A program made the translations under genes and the position numbers. Under the pieces are notes generated by a model. The model was not told the origin of the DNA. It was given only the letters and a program-made list of their open reading frames with translations, and made no database searches. DNA of 64,000 nucleotides, from contig NZ_CP155576.1 of assembly GCF_039693965.1 (NCBI RefSeq), positions 62,001 to 126,000 of the forward strand. Direction: 5' to 3'. The stretch comes from Moraxella sp. K1664 (lineage in GTDB: Bacteria; Pseudomonadota; Gammaproteobacteria; Pseudomonadales; Moraxellaceae). Below, piece by piece: positions 18,922-27,950 of the stretch (within the stretch, counting starts at the first letter, position 1; each line of letters starts with the position of its first letter).

Positions 18922-19008
18922 CTTACGATGTAGAGTTTTGCTCATTCTGTCAAGCCTAGATTTACGTTGTAAATGATGAAAAGCCACCAGAATGTCGTAA
19001 GTTTTTTT
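18922..19008 (+). ncRNA. Structured metK leader with terminator-like end (candidate riboswitch or attenuator)
   Basis: CTTACGA (18922-18928) pairs with TCGTAAG (18995-19001). CATTCTG (18943-18949) pairs with CAGAATG (18988-18994). ATTTAC/GTAAAT (18960-18974) forms an inner hairpin. The two long stems abut on the 3' side to make a 14-bp helix with a 14-base bulge on the 5' side, and T7 follows directly. This looks like an intrinsic terminator with an internal, possibly ligand-binding, loop, only 21 bases before metK. It does not match SAM-I, SAM-II or SMK box motifs I know. Ligand control is inferred. Confidence 0.6.
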
Positions 19009-19029
19009 AATCTATTTAAGTGATTTTTT

Positions 19030-20196
19030 ATGAATTATCAATTATTTACATCAGAGTCCGTTTCCGAAGGACACCCTGATAAAATGGCAGACCAAATCTC
19101 AGATGCCATACTTGATGAGATTTTGACCCAAGACAAGGACGCTCGTGTGGCGTGCGAAACCCTAACCAAAACAGGGGCGGTAGTGCTGGCAGGCGAAATC
19201 ACCACCCACGCCAACATTGACGTGGAAGCAATCGTCCGCCGTACGGTCAATAAAATTGGCTATAACCATAGCGATTTGGGCTTTGACGGGGCAAGCTGTG
19301 CGGTCATTAACATGATTGGCAAGCAGTCGCCCGAGATTGCCCAAGGCGTGGACAGACAACGCCCCGAAGAGCAAGGGGCGGGCGACCAAGGGTTGATGTT
19401 TGGCTATGCGACCAATGAAACCGATGTTTTAATGCCTGCCCCGATTCAGCTGTCGCACCGCCTAATGGAACGCCAAGCCGAACTGCGTAAAAACGGCACG
19501 CTCTCATGGCTACGCCCAGACGCTAAGGCACAGGTAAGCCTACGCTATGATGACAATCATCGCCCACTAGCGGTAGATGCGTTGGTACTATCCACCCAGC
19601 ACGACCCAAGCATCAGTCAAGCCGACCTATATGAAGCGGTCATGGAAGAGATTATCAAACAAGTCATTCCTGCTGATCTGCTCCACGCAGGCACAAAATA
19701 CCACATCAACCCAACGGGCAAATTTGTCATCGGCGGGCCTGTGGGGGACGCAGGTCTGACTGGACGTAAAATCATTGTGGATACTTATGGCGGTATGGCT
19801 CGTCATGGGGGCGGTGCGTTTTCTGGTAAAGACCCGTCTAAGGTGGACAGAAGTGCCGCCTATGCAGGGCGTTATGTTGCCAAAAACTTGGTAGCCGCAG
19901 GGCTTGCCGACCGCATTGAAGTGCAAGTGTCTTATGCCATTGGTGTGGCAGAGCCGACTTCTATCTCGGTCAATACCTTTAATACAGGCAAGGTGTCTAA
20001 TGATGAGATTATCCGCCTTATCCGCACCCATTTTGACCTACGCCCCTATGGTATCACTCGTATGCTGGATTTATTGCAACCCATGTACGAAATCACGGCA
20101 AGTTATGGGCATTTTGGGCGACATGGTACGGACAATGCCTTTACTTGGGAAAAAACCGATAAAGTAGAAGCGATTAAAGCGGATACGAATTGGTGA
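19030..20196 (+). CDS. metK: S-adenosylmethionine synthase
   Basis: A 388-residue MetK that makes SAM from methionine and ATP. Signature stretches are [20 protein letters not shown] at the N-terminus (ATP and metal binding), [16 protein letters not shown] (family signature 1), and [19 protein letters not shown] (signature 2, with the P-loop-like Gly-rich turn and catalytic Lys). Length is normal. The ATG lies 21 bases after the T-run of a structured leader, and the RBS is weak (AAGTGA), which fits control by RNA structure. It is followed by palindromic repeats and a MITE, so it appears monocistronic. Confidence 0.97.
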   Translation: MNYQLFTSESVSEGHPDKMADQISDAILDEILTQDKDARVACETLTKTGAVVLAGEITTHANIDVEAIVRRTVNKIGYNHSDLGFDGASCAVINMIGKQSPEIAQGVDRQRPEEQGAGDQGLMFGYATNETDVLMPAPIQLSHRLMERQAELRKNGTLSWLRPDAKAQVSLRYDDNHRPLAVDALVLSTQHDPSISQADLYEAVMEEIIKQVIPADLLHAGTKYHINPTGKFVIGGPVGDAGLTGRKIIVDTYGGMARHGGGAFSGKDPSKVDRSAAYAGRYVAKNLVAAGLADRIEVQVSYAIGVAEPTSISVNTFNTGKVSNDEIIRLIRTHFDLRPYGITRMLDLLQPMYEITASYGHFGRHGTDNAFTWEKTDKVEAIKADTNW

Positions 20197-20245
20197 TTTG
20201 CTAAAATACATCTAACGAATTTGATGTTTGCCACACGCTTTGTAG

Positions 20246-20304
20246 GGGCGTGTTGAACACGCCCTTGATGATATAGCGATTTATAGGACGTGCTCAGCAC
20301 GTCC
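20246..20304. repeat. Two short perfect palindromes downstream of metK
   Basis: GGGCGTGTTGAACACGCCC (20246-20264) and GGACGTGCTCAGCACGTCC (20286-20304) are 19-base palindromes of the same design. The first shares its core with the ends of the MITE starting at 20351. They may fold as terminators for metK or be MITE relics. Confidence 0.65.
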
Positions 20305-20350
20305 CTACACCCACATATTATAAATTTGTGGTAATTTAAAGTTCTTTATC

Positions 20351-20557
20351 TAGGGCGTGTTGAACATTGATAACATTTTATAAAATAAGATGAAAATTTG
20401 ATGATTTCAATCAATTTTTGCATGAAAAATGGCTAAATCTTGTTTTTCATCGTCAAAAACTTGTCTGATAGAATGACTATCAACCTGCGTTTTTTCCTTG
20501 AAAAACGTGCGATTTTTCTCATTTTTTATTGCAAATACCAAAGTTCAACACGCCCTA
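20351..20557. mobile_element. MITE-like element, 207 bp, with TAGGGCGTGTTGAAC ends
   Basis: The ends TAGGGCGTGTTGAACATT and AAGTTCAACACGCCCTA are terminal inverted repeats. Inner inverted repeats (TTTTTGCATGAAAAAT and ATTGCAAATA-type) are also present. About 50 central bases beginning at TGTCTGATAGAATGACTATC are identical to a second copy at 47478-47756. There is no transposase, so it is non-autonomous. The partner transposase is not in this window. Confidence 0.8.
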
Positions 20558-20614
20558 TAAAAGCCAGCCAAAAACTGGCTTTTGTTAATTTTTTATCAAC
20601 CTTATGGAAATCTT

Positions 20615-20947
20615 ATGTCAAACCTTAATGAACAAATGACCAATAACACCGCCGAACTCCCCCAAAATGCCAACGCTTTTTTTGAACGGGCGGACAGCGT
20701 CATCACCCTTGCCAACAGCCAATTATCGCCAAACTCCCACGCAGGGCAAGTGGCAGCGTCTTTGACTTATGCTGCTGCTCGTTTTGCGGTGTCGGCAGCG
20801 AGCATTGGTTTTGTCAAGGGGTCGGATTTTGCCAAAGAAAAAGCGGACATCATCGCCTTTTATACCAAGCAATACCAAAAAATGCTTAGTGATAATATCG
20901 ATGATTATGCCGAGAATTTTGAAAAATATACAGGGATTAAAAAGTAG
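20615..20947 (+). CDS. DUF3144-family small protein
   Basis: A 110-residue soluble protein from the ATG at 20615 (preceded by GGAAA). The family pattern is visible: NANAFFERADSVITLANSQL near residues 21-40, then QVAASLTYAAARFAVSAAS. DUF3144 proteins are small, helical, common in gammaproteobacteria and of unknown function. The frame is open to 20582, but those residues come from sequence next to the MITE and are not conserved. It is monocistronic, directly downstream of the MITE, so the MITE could provide or disturb its promoter. Confidence 0.8.
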   Translation: MSNLNEQMTNNTAELPQNANAFFERADSVITLANSQLSPNSHAGQVAASLTYAAARFAVSAASIGFVKGSDFAKEKADIIAFYTKQYQKMLSDNIDDYAENFEKYTGIKK

Positions 20948-20993
20948 TGTTAATGATGTTTGAAAATCAATGGTATCTCAAAAAGATTGTTAG

Positions 20994-21015
20994 GGGCGGA
21001 TATAATTATTCGCCC
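20994..21015. repeat. Short intergenic palindrome, GGGCG...CGCCC type
   Basis: GGGCGGATAT and AATTATTCGCCC form an imperfect 22-base palindrome 35 bases before the first STM3941-like gene. It belongs to the same family as 5376 and 48283. Confidence 0.55.
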
Positions 21016-21050
21016 TTATGATGACATTATAAATGATCCCAGACATAACC

Positions 21051-21653
21051 ATGAGCGATAAAATTCCCCTGCCCCTAATCTTATATCCCAAAAAGCGAGT
21101 ACATTGGGTATTGATTGTGTTTTATATTTTTTTGGCGGTATTATTTGCTTTGGGATTTTGGATTGCCAAAGATGAATTTTTTATCAGAATTTTATTTGAC
21201 ATTTTATTTTTGATTGCTTTGGGTTTTGCTTTTTATCAGTTTTTTAAAGTGGTCAGAGACGAGCCTTTCTTTGTCATTGATAAAGACCACATTTCATTTT
21301 TTCACATCACACAGCAAGCCATTTATTTTAGGGACATTCAAGCCCACAACCAAGATGTTGGCATATTGGATTATCAAAGCTATCGTGATTTTAAATTTTG
21401 GTACATACAAATTCATCACGGCAATGACACACAAAAGATATCTTTGAGTGCCTATCGCCACAATCATTTACATCTTGATGAAAAACAGCTATTTGACCTA
21501 ATCAATCAAGCCCATCAGGGTCGAGATATTTTAATCATTCCCACGACAAAAATGGGCATTTTTGACAGAGTCAATGTGGGCGGTTTATTTATGATTGTCT
21601 TGATGACAAGCATGCTATTATTGGCGATTGTTATGGGAATTAAACAAGCATGA
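21051..21653 (+). CDS. STM3941-like membrane protein, tandem copy 1
   Basis: A 200-residue protein from the ATG at 21051. The opening MSDKIPLPLILYPKKRVHW parallels the start of copy 2, and the frame is open six codons further upstream. Two N-terminal helices (WVLIVFYIFLAVLFALGFWI and a second at about 50-70) are followed by a soluble PH-like domain beginning PFFVIDKDHISFF and a C-terminal helix. The plan matches STM3941-type proteins of unknown function. Its stop overlaps the next start as ATGA. Confidence 0.7.
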   Translation: MSDKIPLPLILYPKKRVHWVLIVFYIFLAVLFALGFWIAKDEFFIRILFDILFLIALGFAFYQFFKVVRDEPFFVIDKDHISFFHITQQAIYFRDIQAHNQDVGILDYQSYRDFKFWYIQIHHGNDTQKISLSAYRHNHLHLDEKQLFDLINQAHQGRDILIIPTTKMGIFDRVNVGGLFMIVLMTSMLLLAIVMGIKQA

Positions 21654-22246
21654 GCGATAAACTCCCCCTACCGATAGAGCTTTATTATTCCAATAAATTT
21701 TTGCTATTTTCTTTGGCTTTTGGCGGTGCGATGATTTGGATTGGGCAAACGATGAACACCACTACCGATGACTGGTTTATGATTACCATCTCGATTTTAT
21801 CCATGGTTTTTGGGGTTTTGATTGTTTTGGTATGTGTCATTTCTTTAATCAATCCCACGCCTGCCTTAGTGATTACCCGTTATCGCATTAGTGGCGGACA
21901 TGGATTATTAAAAAGATTGTTCAATAAAAATAACACCATTGCTTTTAAAGACATTCGCTCGTTAGAATTGGATTATCATACTCATAAAGACGTGAAACAT
22001 TGGCATATCGTCATTTTATTAAACACTGGCAAAAAATTACACCTACCTATTAGAAGTATGAAATATGAAACAGTGCTAATAAATGAAAAAGAAATCTTTC
22101 ACCTTATTAATCAAATTCATCAAGGCAACATACCGCCCACGTTTGCAGATTTTGATATGGACATTCATGACCGCATGACAACATGGGGGTTATTTATGAT
22201 TGGTTTTGTGGTGCTGATGTTGGTTGTTGTGGGTTTGATGAAATGA
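21650..22246 (+). CDS. STM3941-like membrane protein, tandem copy 2
   Basis: A 198-residue paralogue: it opens MSDKLPLPIELYYSNKF, has two N-terminal helices, a soluble part starting PALVITRYRISGGHGL, then NEKEIFHLINQIHQGN and a last helix (GLFMIGFVVLMLVVVGLMK). The NEKEIFxLIxQIHxG motif recurs in copy 3 and, as EKQLFDLINQAHQG, in copy 1. Translational coupling to copy 1 is by a four-base overlap. No catalytic motif is seen. The function is unknown; a membrane-attached PH-like domain would suit a sensing or scaffolding role (speculative). Confidence 0.7.
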   Translation: MSDKLPLPIELYYSNKFLLFSLAFGGAMIWIGQTMNTTTDDWFMITISILSMVFGVLIVLVCVISLINPTPALVITRYRISGGHGLLKRLFNKNNTIAFKDIRSLELDYHTHKDVKHWHIVILLNTGKKLHLPIRSMKYETVLINEKEIFHLINQIHQGNIPPTFADFDMDIHDRMTTWGLFMIGFVVLMLVVVGLMK

Positions 22247-22258
22247 CGGTAAAACACC

Positions 22259-22858
22259 ATGGTTAATTTTCGCTTGCCCCTATATCTATATCCCACTCAA
22301 CGCTCTCTTGTGATACAATTCTTTATGCTTGTCGTTTGTATCGGGGCGACTTATTGTTTTTGGTATGTGTTATCTGATGTTGGTAGTTGGTTTATCAATG
22401 GGGTTATTTTATTATCAGGTTTGTTTTGGTTGTTTTTTCTGATTATCTTTTTAAAAAATTTAATCATCAAAAAGCCCATGCTTATCATTGATAAAGACTA
22501 TATCATTGGACGGGGTATTTTTAATGATAAATTCATAGAGTTTGATGACATTGCGGATTTGTCGTTACACATTCAAGAAAATCACCGTTCTGGACTTCTG
22601 GTGTATCGCATGGACATCAGCTTAAAGACGGGCGATAATGAACATTTGGCATTAACCACTTGCCGTTATGAGCAAACACTCATCAATGAAAAAGAGATTT
22701 TTGCACTCATCAAGCAAATTCATAAAGGCACAACCGTGCCACGTTATGAGCCGTTTTATATCGGCAATGACGAACGCATGACATCAACCGCCAAAGTATA
22801 TTGGACGGTTATGGCGATTGGGGCGGTGTGGGTTATGTACGAGATATATACACTATAA
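22259..22858 (+). CDS. STM3941-like membrane protein, tandem copy 3
   Basis: A 199-residue third paralogue, 12 bases after copy 2. The opening NFRLPLYLYPTQRSLVIQF keeps the LPLxLYPxxR pattern of the family. Two helices follow, then the soluble PH-like part from PMLIIDKDYIIGRG, including INEKEIFALIKQIHKG, and a last helix. The C-terminal helix is shorter than in the other copies. A clear terminator follows, so the three copies form one operon. Confidence 0.7.
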   Translation: MVNFRLPLYLYPTQRSLVIQFFMLVVCIGATYCFWYVLSDVGSWFINGVILLSGLFWLFFLIIFLKNLIIKKPMLIIDKDYIIGRGIFNDKFIEFDDIADLSLHIQENHRSGLLVYRMDISLKTGDNEHLALTTCRYEQTLINEKEIFALIKQIHKGTTVPRYEPFYIGNDERMTSTAKVYWTVMAIGAVWVMYEIYTL

Positions 22859-22860
22859 CA

Positions 22861-22893
22861 AAAATCCGCCCAACCTTGATTGAGCGGATTTTT
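22861..22893. terminator. Bidirectional terminator between the STM3941-like operon and guaB
   Basis: AAAATCCGC and GCGGATTTT pair across a 14-base loop, with T/A runs on both sides. It lies between convergent genes. Confidence 0.85.
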
Positions 22894-22925
22894 ATCATCT
22901 TGCAAATTAGCTTTGATAAGTTTGA

Positions 22926-24404
<1,479 letters not shown>

Positions 24405-24433
24405 TTATGGCAAAAAATGAATAAAAATACACA

Positions 24434-24476
24434 TCAAAAAACCGAAAAAGGCTAAGCAGTCATCTGCCTAGCCTTT
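24434..24476 (-). terminator. Terminator-like hairpin in the guaB leader (candidate attenuator)
   Basis: On the minus strand AAAGGCTAGGCAG pairs with CTGCTTAGCCTTT across a four-base loop (one mismatch). TTTTTCGGTTTTTT follows. It lies between the guaB promoter and the guaB ATG, with no other minus-strand gene to terminate. Confidence 0.65.
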
Positions 24477-24531
24477 GGATATACGGTTGCTTGTTCGTTT
24501 TAGTGGATATACGGTTGCTTGTTCGTTTTAG
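24476..24531. repeat. Two-copy 28-bp tandem repeat in the guaB leader
   Basis: Two perfect adjacent copies of a 28-base unit (24476-24503 and 24504-24531) lie between the guaB promoter and the leader hairpin. On the transcript each copy carries an AACCG that could pair with the CGGTT after the hairpin. Confidence 0.75.
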
Positions 24532-24569
24532 CATTGTGTATCGGTTTGTGCGTGTAAAATTAGCGGTGC

Positions 24570-24598
24570 ATTATACGCCAGATTATCCGATTTGGCAA
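24570..24598 (-). promoter_or_regulatory. Sigma-70 promoter of guaB
   Basis: On the minus strand TTGCCA, 17 bases, TATAAT. The predicted start is near 24563, giving a leader of about 168 bases before the guaB ATG. The rest of the 24396-24728 gap is A+T-rich, with the start of the divergent lipoprotein gene's upstream region. Confidence 0.75.
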
Positions 24599-24728
24599 AT
24601 ATTTTTTGTGAATTATTGTATTAATCCATATTTATCAAAGAGTTATAAAATAAAGTTGAGAGTAGGACGACTTATCATATAAAATACCCTATCAAACACA
24701 ACAATCAACATTTGCCCTAGGAGAACCC

Positions 24729-25049
24729 ATGAAATACCTTGTTCTACTTTGTCCATTACTGCTGACCGCCTGTGCCACGCCAACAGCGACCCCCACCGAA
24801 CCCATCGCCACCGATACGGCAGAGCCAGATTCATCCACCCTGCCAAAACTTGCCATGCCCATCAGACACTGCACCATGGAATACATTCCCGTCTGTGCCA
24901 CGCTTGAACAAAACGGACAACGCTTTGAAAAAACCTTTGGCAATCGTTGTGCCGCCCACACCTTTATCCCCGATGACACCAAGGTAATAGATGTGCGTGA
25001 TGGCGACTGCGACCCAAGCAGACAGCCTGTGATTCGGTTTAATCGTTGA
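24729..25049 (+). CDS. Lipoprotein with a Kazal-like domain
   Basis: A 106-residue predicted lipoprotein. The signal peptide ends in the lipobox LLTAC (Cys at residue 16), followed by a Pro/Thr-rich linker. The C-terminal part resembles a Kazal protease-inhibitor fold: CTMEYIPVCATLEQNG, then KTFGNRCAAHTF and DGDCDP, giving the Cys spacing and the YxPVC and NxC elements of that family. Kazal-like lipoproteins occur in several Gram-negatives and may inhibit host or own proteases; no target can be read here. CTAGGAGAACCC provides an RBS. It stands alone. Confidence 0.78.
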   Translation: MKYLVLLCPLLLTACATPTATPTEPIATDTAEPDSSTLPKLAMPIRHCTMEYIPVCATLEQNGQRFEKTFGNRCAAHTFIPDDTKVIDVRDGDCDPSRQPVIRFNR

Positions 25050-25247
25050 TGGTGGTTAAGGCTATCAGTCTCAAGAACTGCATCCCATAAAAAGACACAT
25101 CCTTTGATGGCATTACTACACAAGGTGTGCTTAGCACGCCCCCACATCCAAACATCATTGCATTTGTAGTAATTTTAAAGTTTATTGGATATCTCCCATC
25201 GCAAGCCCTGCCATATATGAATTTTATATAAATACGGAGAAAATATA

Positions 25248-25868
25248 ATGAAATTTATTATTGTAGCAATATTAATGACTTCATTGTTATCTTGCGGTTA
25301 TGATAAAACTGAACATCATGTCATTTCGGAAATTAATGTTGCCAGTACAGACGAATACGACCATTATGTCATACAAAAAATAAATGACGTCGCAATAAAT
25401 GGTGTCATTGATGATAACGAAAAAACGAAAAGGTTATTGTTGGACTTGGTGCCAGAAGCAAATCGCATGAATGATAAGAATGAAAAGTACAAAGCATTAT
25501 TGCAAATATATGCATTAACAGATGTTCATAAAGCCATAGATTTTATTGATGAAGTTCTTAGGGATAACCCCGATCATTGGCTACTTATTTATAAATGCCA
25601 ACTCATGAAAATCAATGATTACGACAATGATAAGGTAACAAATTGCTTTTCTCATATTGCCAAAAAAGCAAAAGAAGAAATTAAGAAAAATAACTATAAC
25701 AAAAAAGACAACCCAAAAGAAATATTATCTTACTATCTGGCTGAAATAAACGCTGGAAATGTGGCGTATATTCAAAAATCAAAAGATTTATTAGATGAAA
25801 TACCGGACCCAAAAAAGAAAGACGAGCTGTATCAAATTTTTAATAGCCAAATAGATATTGAAAATTAA
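25248..25868 (+). CDS. Hypothetical lipoprotein
   Basis: A 206-residue predicted lipoprotein: the signal IIVAILMTSLLSCGYDKTEH has Cys16 as the lipidation site. The mature part is highly charged, Lys/Asp/Asn-rich and mostly helical (for example FIDEVLRDNPDHWLLIYKCQ), perhaps a TPR-like helical solenoid, but no motif is certain. It is A+T-richer than its neighbours. ACGGAGAAAA precedes the ATG. The 198 bases upstream contain a relic of the GGGCGTG repeat family near 25125. I do not recognise the family. Confidence 0.65.
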   Translation: MKFIIVAILMTSLLSCGYDKTEHHVISEINVASTDEYDHYVIQKINDVAINGVIDDNEKTKRLLLDLVPEANRMNDKNEKYKALLQIYALTDVHKAIDFIDEVLRDNPDHWLLIYKCQLMKINDYDNDKVTNCFSHIAKKAKEEIKKNNYNKKDNPKEILSYYLAEINAGNVAYIQKSKDLLDEIPDPKKKDELYQIFNSQIDIEN

Positions 25869-25899
25869 GGTTTTTATTATTCGGTTTTATGCATTAAAA

Positions 25900-26406
25900 T
25901 CACCCACAGACAATGACATAAATTAATATCACTAAATAATAAACCACTACACCCCCCAACACATTTATCAATAGCCCCATCGCCCAACCAACCATTATCG
26001 CCAACAGCCATATCATTTCATTTCTTTGAGTGCGTTTGGCTTTATAAAACCGCCAAGACAAAGGCGTGGCGATAAATGCAATAACAAACCCTACCAACAT
26101 ATGAGCAGTTGGCATGACACAGCGTTGTATTCCAGCATCATCGATAAAGCAGTTAGAGCCAAATAAAGTACCACCAAACCAAAACACCCAAAACCCCACC
26201 ATAAAAAACAGCACGGCAAAAATACCGTCAGCGACCTTTTTGGCTTCTTTGGCAAAGACAATATAAGCAGTCATCACAAACATCATCACACCCAACACCA
26301 TCAGTCCGCCAAATGTCATCACATCATTTGCCAAAAATGCACTACCACCCGCCAATAACAAGGCGATGATATAGGTAATAATTTGTTTATAAATGGGTTT
26401 TGTCAT
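25900..26406 (-). CDS. Hypothetical multi-pass membrane protein
   Basis: A 168-residue protein with about five predicted membrane segments (for example IITYIIALLLAGGSAFLA, GLMVLGVMMFVMTAYIVF, AVLFFMVGFWVFWFGG, MLVGFVIAFIATPLSW). A short loop contains two Cys (NCFIDDAGIQRC), possibly a disulfide. No family recognised. Genes on both sides are separated by repeats, so it is probably a single-gene unit. Confidence 0.65.
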   Translation of the reverse strand: MTKPIYKQIITYIIALLLAGGSAFLANDVMTFGGLMVLGVMMFVMTAYIVFAKEAKKVADGIFAVLFFMVGFWVFWFGGTLFGSNCFIDDAGIQRCVMPTAHMLVGFVIAFIATPLSWRFYKAKRTQRNEMIWLLAIMVGWAMGLLINVLGGVVVYYLVILIYVIVCG

Positions 26407-26544
26407 GATTTATTTGTGAGTGATAGTTAAGCATAGGGGTACGTAATACGCACCTTTTACCATATAACCAAATAACCTAAACTGGATAATCATGCAAGGG
26501 TAAATTGCAATTTACCTCTACAAGTCTATCCAAAATTATCATCA

Positions 26545-26586
26545 ATTAGTTGAACATAGGGTGCGTAATACGCACCCTACCAAACT
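26545..26586. repeat. 42-bp direct repeat with a GGGTGCGTAATACGCACCC core, copy 1
   Basis: The palindromic core is flanked by ATTAGTTGAAC on the left and TACCAAACT on the right. The whole 42-base unit recurs with one difference at 27899-27940. Related shorter palindromes lie at 26436-26453 and 26499-26516, so the 341 bases between the two neighbouring genes are largely repeats plus one small frame. Confidence 0.8.
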
Positions 26587-26723
26587 GCTGTACTTGCGGC
26601 ATCGCTAGGGCGAATCCACTTGTCATCAGCAAGCTCTGATGGAGCTGGTGGTGTGGTCTGTCCCCATAGATATAGGGACAGCATTTGCTCTGCGTAGTTG
26701 CCATACACATTTAAAGTTGCCAT
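26577..26723 (-). CDS. Small 48-residue frame, possibly the truncated start of a larger gene
   Basis: From an ATG at 26723 with a well-placed GGAG, the frame encodes 48 residues beginning ATLNVYGNYAEQMLSLYLWG and containing DDKWIRPSDAAS. The stop codon (TAG, 26577-26579) lies inside the 42-bp repeat, as if the repeat had inserted into or replaced the 3' part of a longer gene. The protein has no signal peptide and I recognise no family. The good RBS and sensible composition argue for real coding origin. It may be a remnant or a functional small protein. Confidence 0.45.
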   Translation of the reverse strand: MATLNVYGNYAEQMLSLYLWGQTTPPAPSELADDKWIRPSDAASTAVW

Positions 26724-26747
26724 AATTGACTCCGTTATTAAGAAAAA

Positions 26748-27545
26748 CTAAAGAATTTTACCACAATGGGTGATAGGGTACAAAAAATACGTATCTTCAA
26801 CAGTGTTATCGTGAAATCTAGTCTCAATGGTTTTGATGGATAAAAAATGATGTTTTGATAAATGTTCTTTGGAAACCAAACTTCGACTCCAGCCGCTATA
26901 ATAAAAAACCCCATTTTTTTCTTGACTTAAAACTTCTTGATAATTAAGAAGCTTGCAACAATCTTTGGGGTAAATACGAACTCTATCAATGGAGTGTCTC
27001 ACCATAAAATCCACATCTTTATTATAATGTTCTTTTGTATAAATGGGTGGTTGTTTATCCCAACGATAGACTTGGGCATTATTATTTTTAATAAAATCAT
27101 AAATATTTTTATTTTTTGATTCTTTGTCATCACCAAAATAAAAATCATTTAAATCATCAAATTGATACACTTGATAAGGATAGCAGATATCATTAGTAAC
27201 CTTGTCAGGTGTGCCGTCTGCGTGATAAGTTAATCCACATTTGAATTGGTATTCATTACCTGCTAGCTTATTGCGATATAGTTTAGGTTTTTCCATCTCA
27301 GATTCATAAGCATTATAATCTGCACGAAACGCATAATCAGTTTTTTTCTGCCAATACTGCACCATGGCTTTTTCATACAGCTCACCTTTGGATAAGGGTT
27401 TGTCAGGTTTGCAAGCGAGTAATTTGTCGTATCTTGCTTTTGTCTCTTCTTTGGTTTCTTGTGGTGGAGAATAGGGTTTTTTCTCACAGCTAGTTATTGC
27501 AAGAGTGATAGCAATCATTCCTATAAGATGGTGAGATTTTAGCAT
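26748..27545 (-). CDS. Hypothetical lipoprotein
   Basis: A 265-residue predicted lipoprotein from the ATG at 27545 (AGG at good spacing). The open frame extends six codons upstream. The signal peptide LIGMIAITLAITSCEKKPY gives a lipobox ITSC. The mature protein is charged and Tyr-rich with several Cys (FKCGLTYHADG, NDICYPYQVYQ, YPKDCCKLLNY), which suggests a disulfide-bonded periplasmic or surface fold. No family recognised. The gene and the small frame beside it are bracketed by direct 42-bp repeats, hinting at acquisition or rearrangement of this segment. Confidence 0.68.
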   Translation of the reverse strand: MLKSHHLIGMIAITLAITSCEKKPYSPPQETKEETKARYDKLLACKPDKPLSKGELYEKAMVQYWQKKTDYAFRADYNAYESEMEKPKLYRNKLAGNEYQFKCGLTYHADGTPDKVTNDICYPYQVYQFDDLNDFYFGDDKESKNKNIYDFIKNNNAQVYRWDKQPPIYTKEHYNKDVDFMVRHSIDRVRIYPKDCCKLLNYQEVLSQEKNGVFYYSGWSRSLVSKEHLSKHHFLSIKTIETRFHDNTVEDTYFLYPITHCGKIL

Positions 27546-27898
27546 GATTCTACCTAAGCTCATTTATATTAATGTTGGTTGTAGGGGCTACATTAATGGG
27601 ATGAACAATAGCCTGCACCGTTATACCCATAAACATAATTGCTACCCATCTCTTCATCTTTGATTATCATGGATGATAAAAACCATCCAAGTTATACCTT
27701 GTGAATTTAATAGTAGCATTGGAATGCTTAGGTTTGATTTAATGATAAATAGTGTTGCCTTGTTTGTTTGGATTCGTTTGCAGTGCATAGGGTTAAATGT
27801 TGTTTGGCTAACCACCGGCAGTATTGGTGATTCTGTCCCCACAAAAGCAATCACTACTTCCATTATTGCTTAATTGGTTGCTTGGTTGCCTCTGCCTC
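27546..27898. other. Apparently non-coding or decayed stretch
   Basis: About 350 bases with no gene I can support. Short minus-strand frames read 69 residues (27654-27863) and then, shifted by one base, a Tyr/Gly/Cys-rich tail (GSNYVYGYNGAGYCSSH ending at about 27590). This could be a frameshifted remnant of a small secreted-protein gene, but the evidence is weak. Confidence 0.3.
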
Positions 27899-27940
27899 AT
27901 TAGTTGAACGTAGGGTGCGTAATACGCACCCTACCAAACT
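27899..27940. repeat. 42-bp direct repeat with a GGGTGCGTAATACGCACCC core, copy 2
   Basis: The same 42-base unit as at 26545-26586, in the same orientation, differing at one base just left of the palindrome. The two copies bracket 1.3 kb that includes the lipoprotein gene. Confidence 0.8.
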
Positions 27941-27950
27941 CAAAAATAAT

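Noticed and set aside
18860-19029. Known SAM-I riboswitch or tRNA before metK
   Set aside because: The conserved SAM-I core sequences and a tRNA T-loop are absent; the fold is a long hairpin with a T-run instead.
20440-20628. Open frame inside the MITE as a transposase remnant
   Set aside because: Only about 60 codons; it mostly spans the palindromic core and inverted repeat, without transposase motifs.
27654-27863. Minus-strand 69-residue frame next to cysS
   Set aside because: No RBS, no recognisable motif; it continues only after a frame change. Treated as non-coding or decayed.
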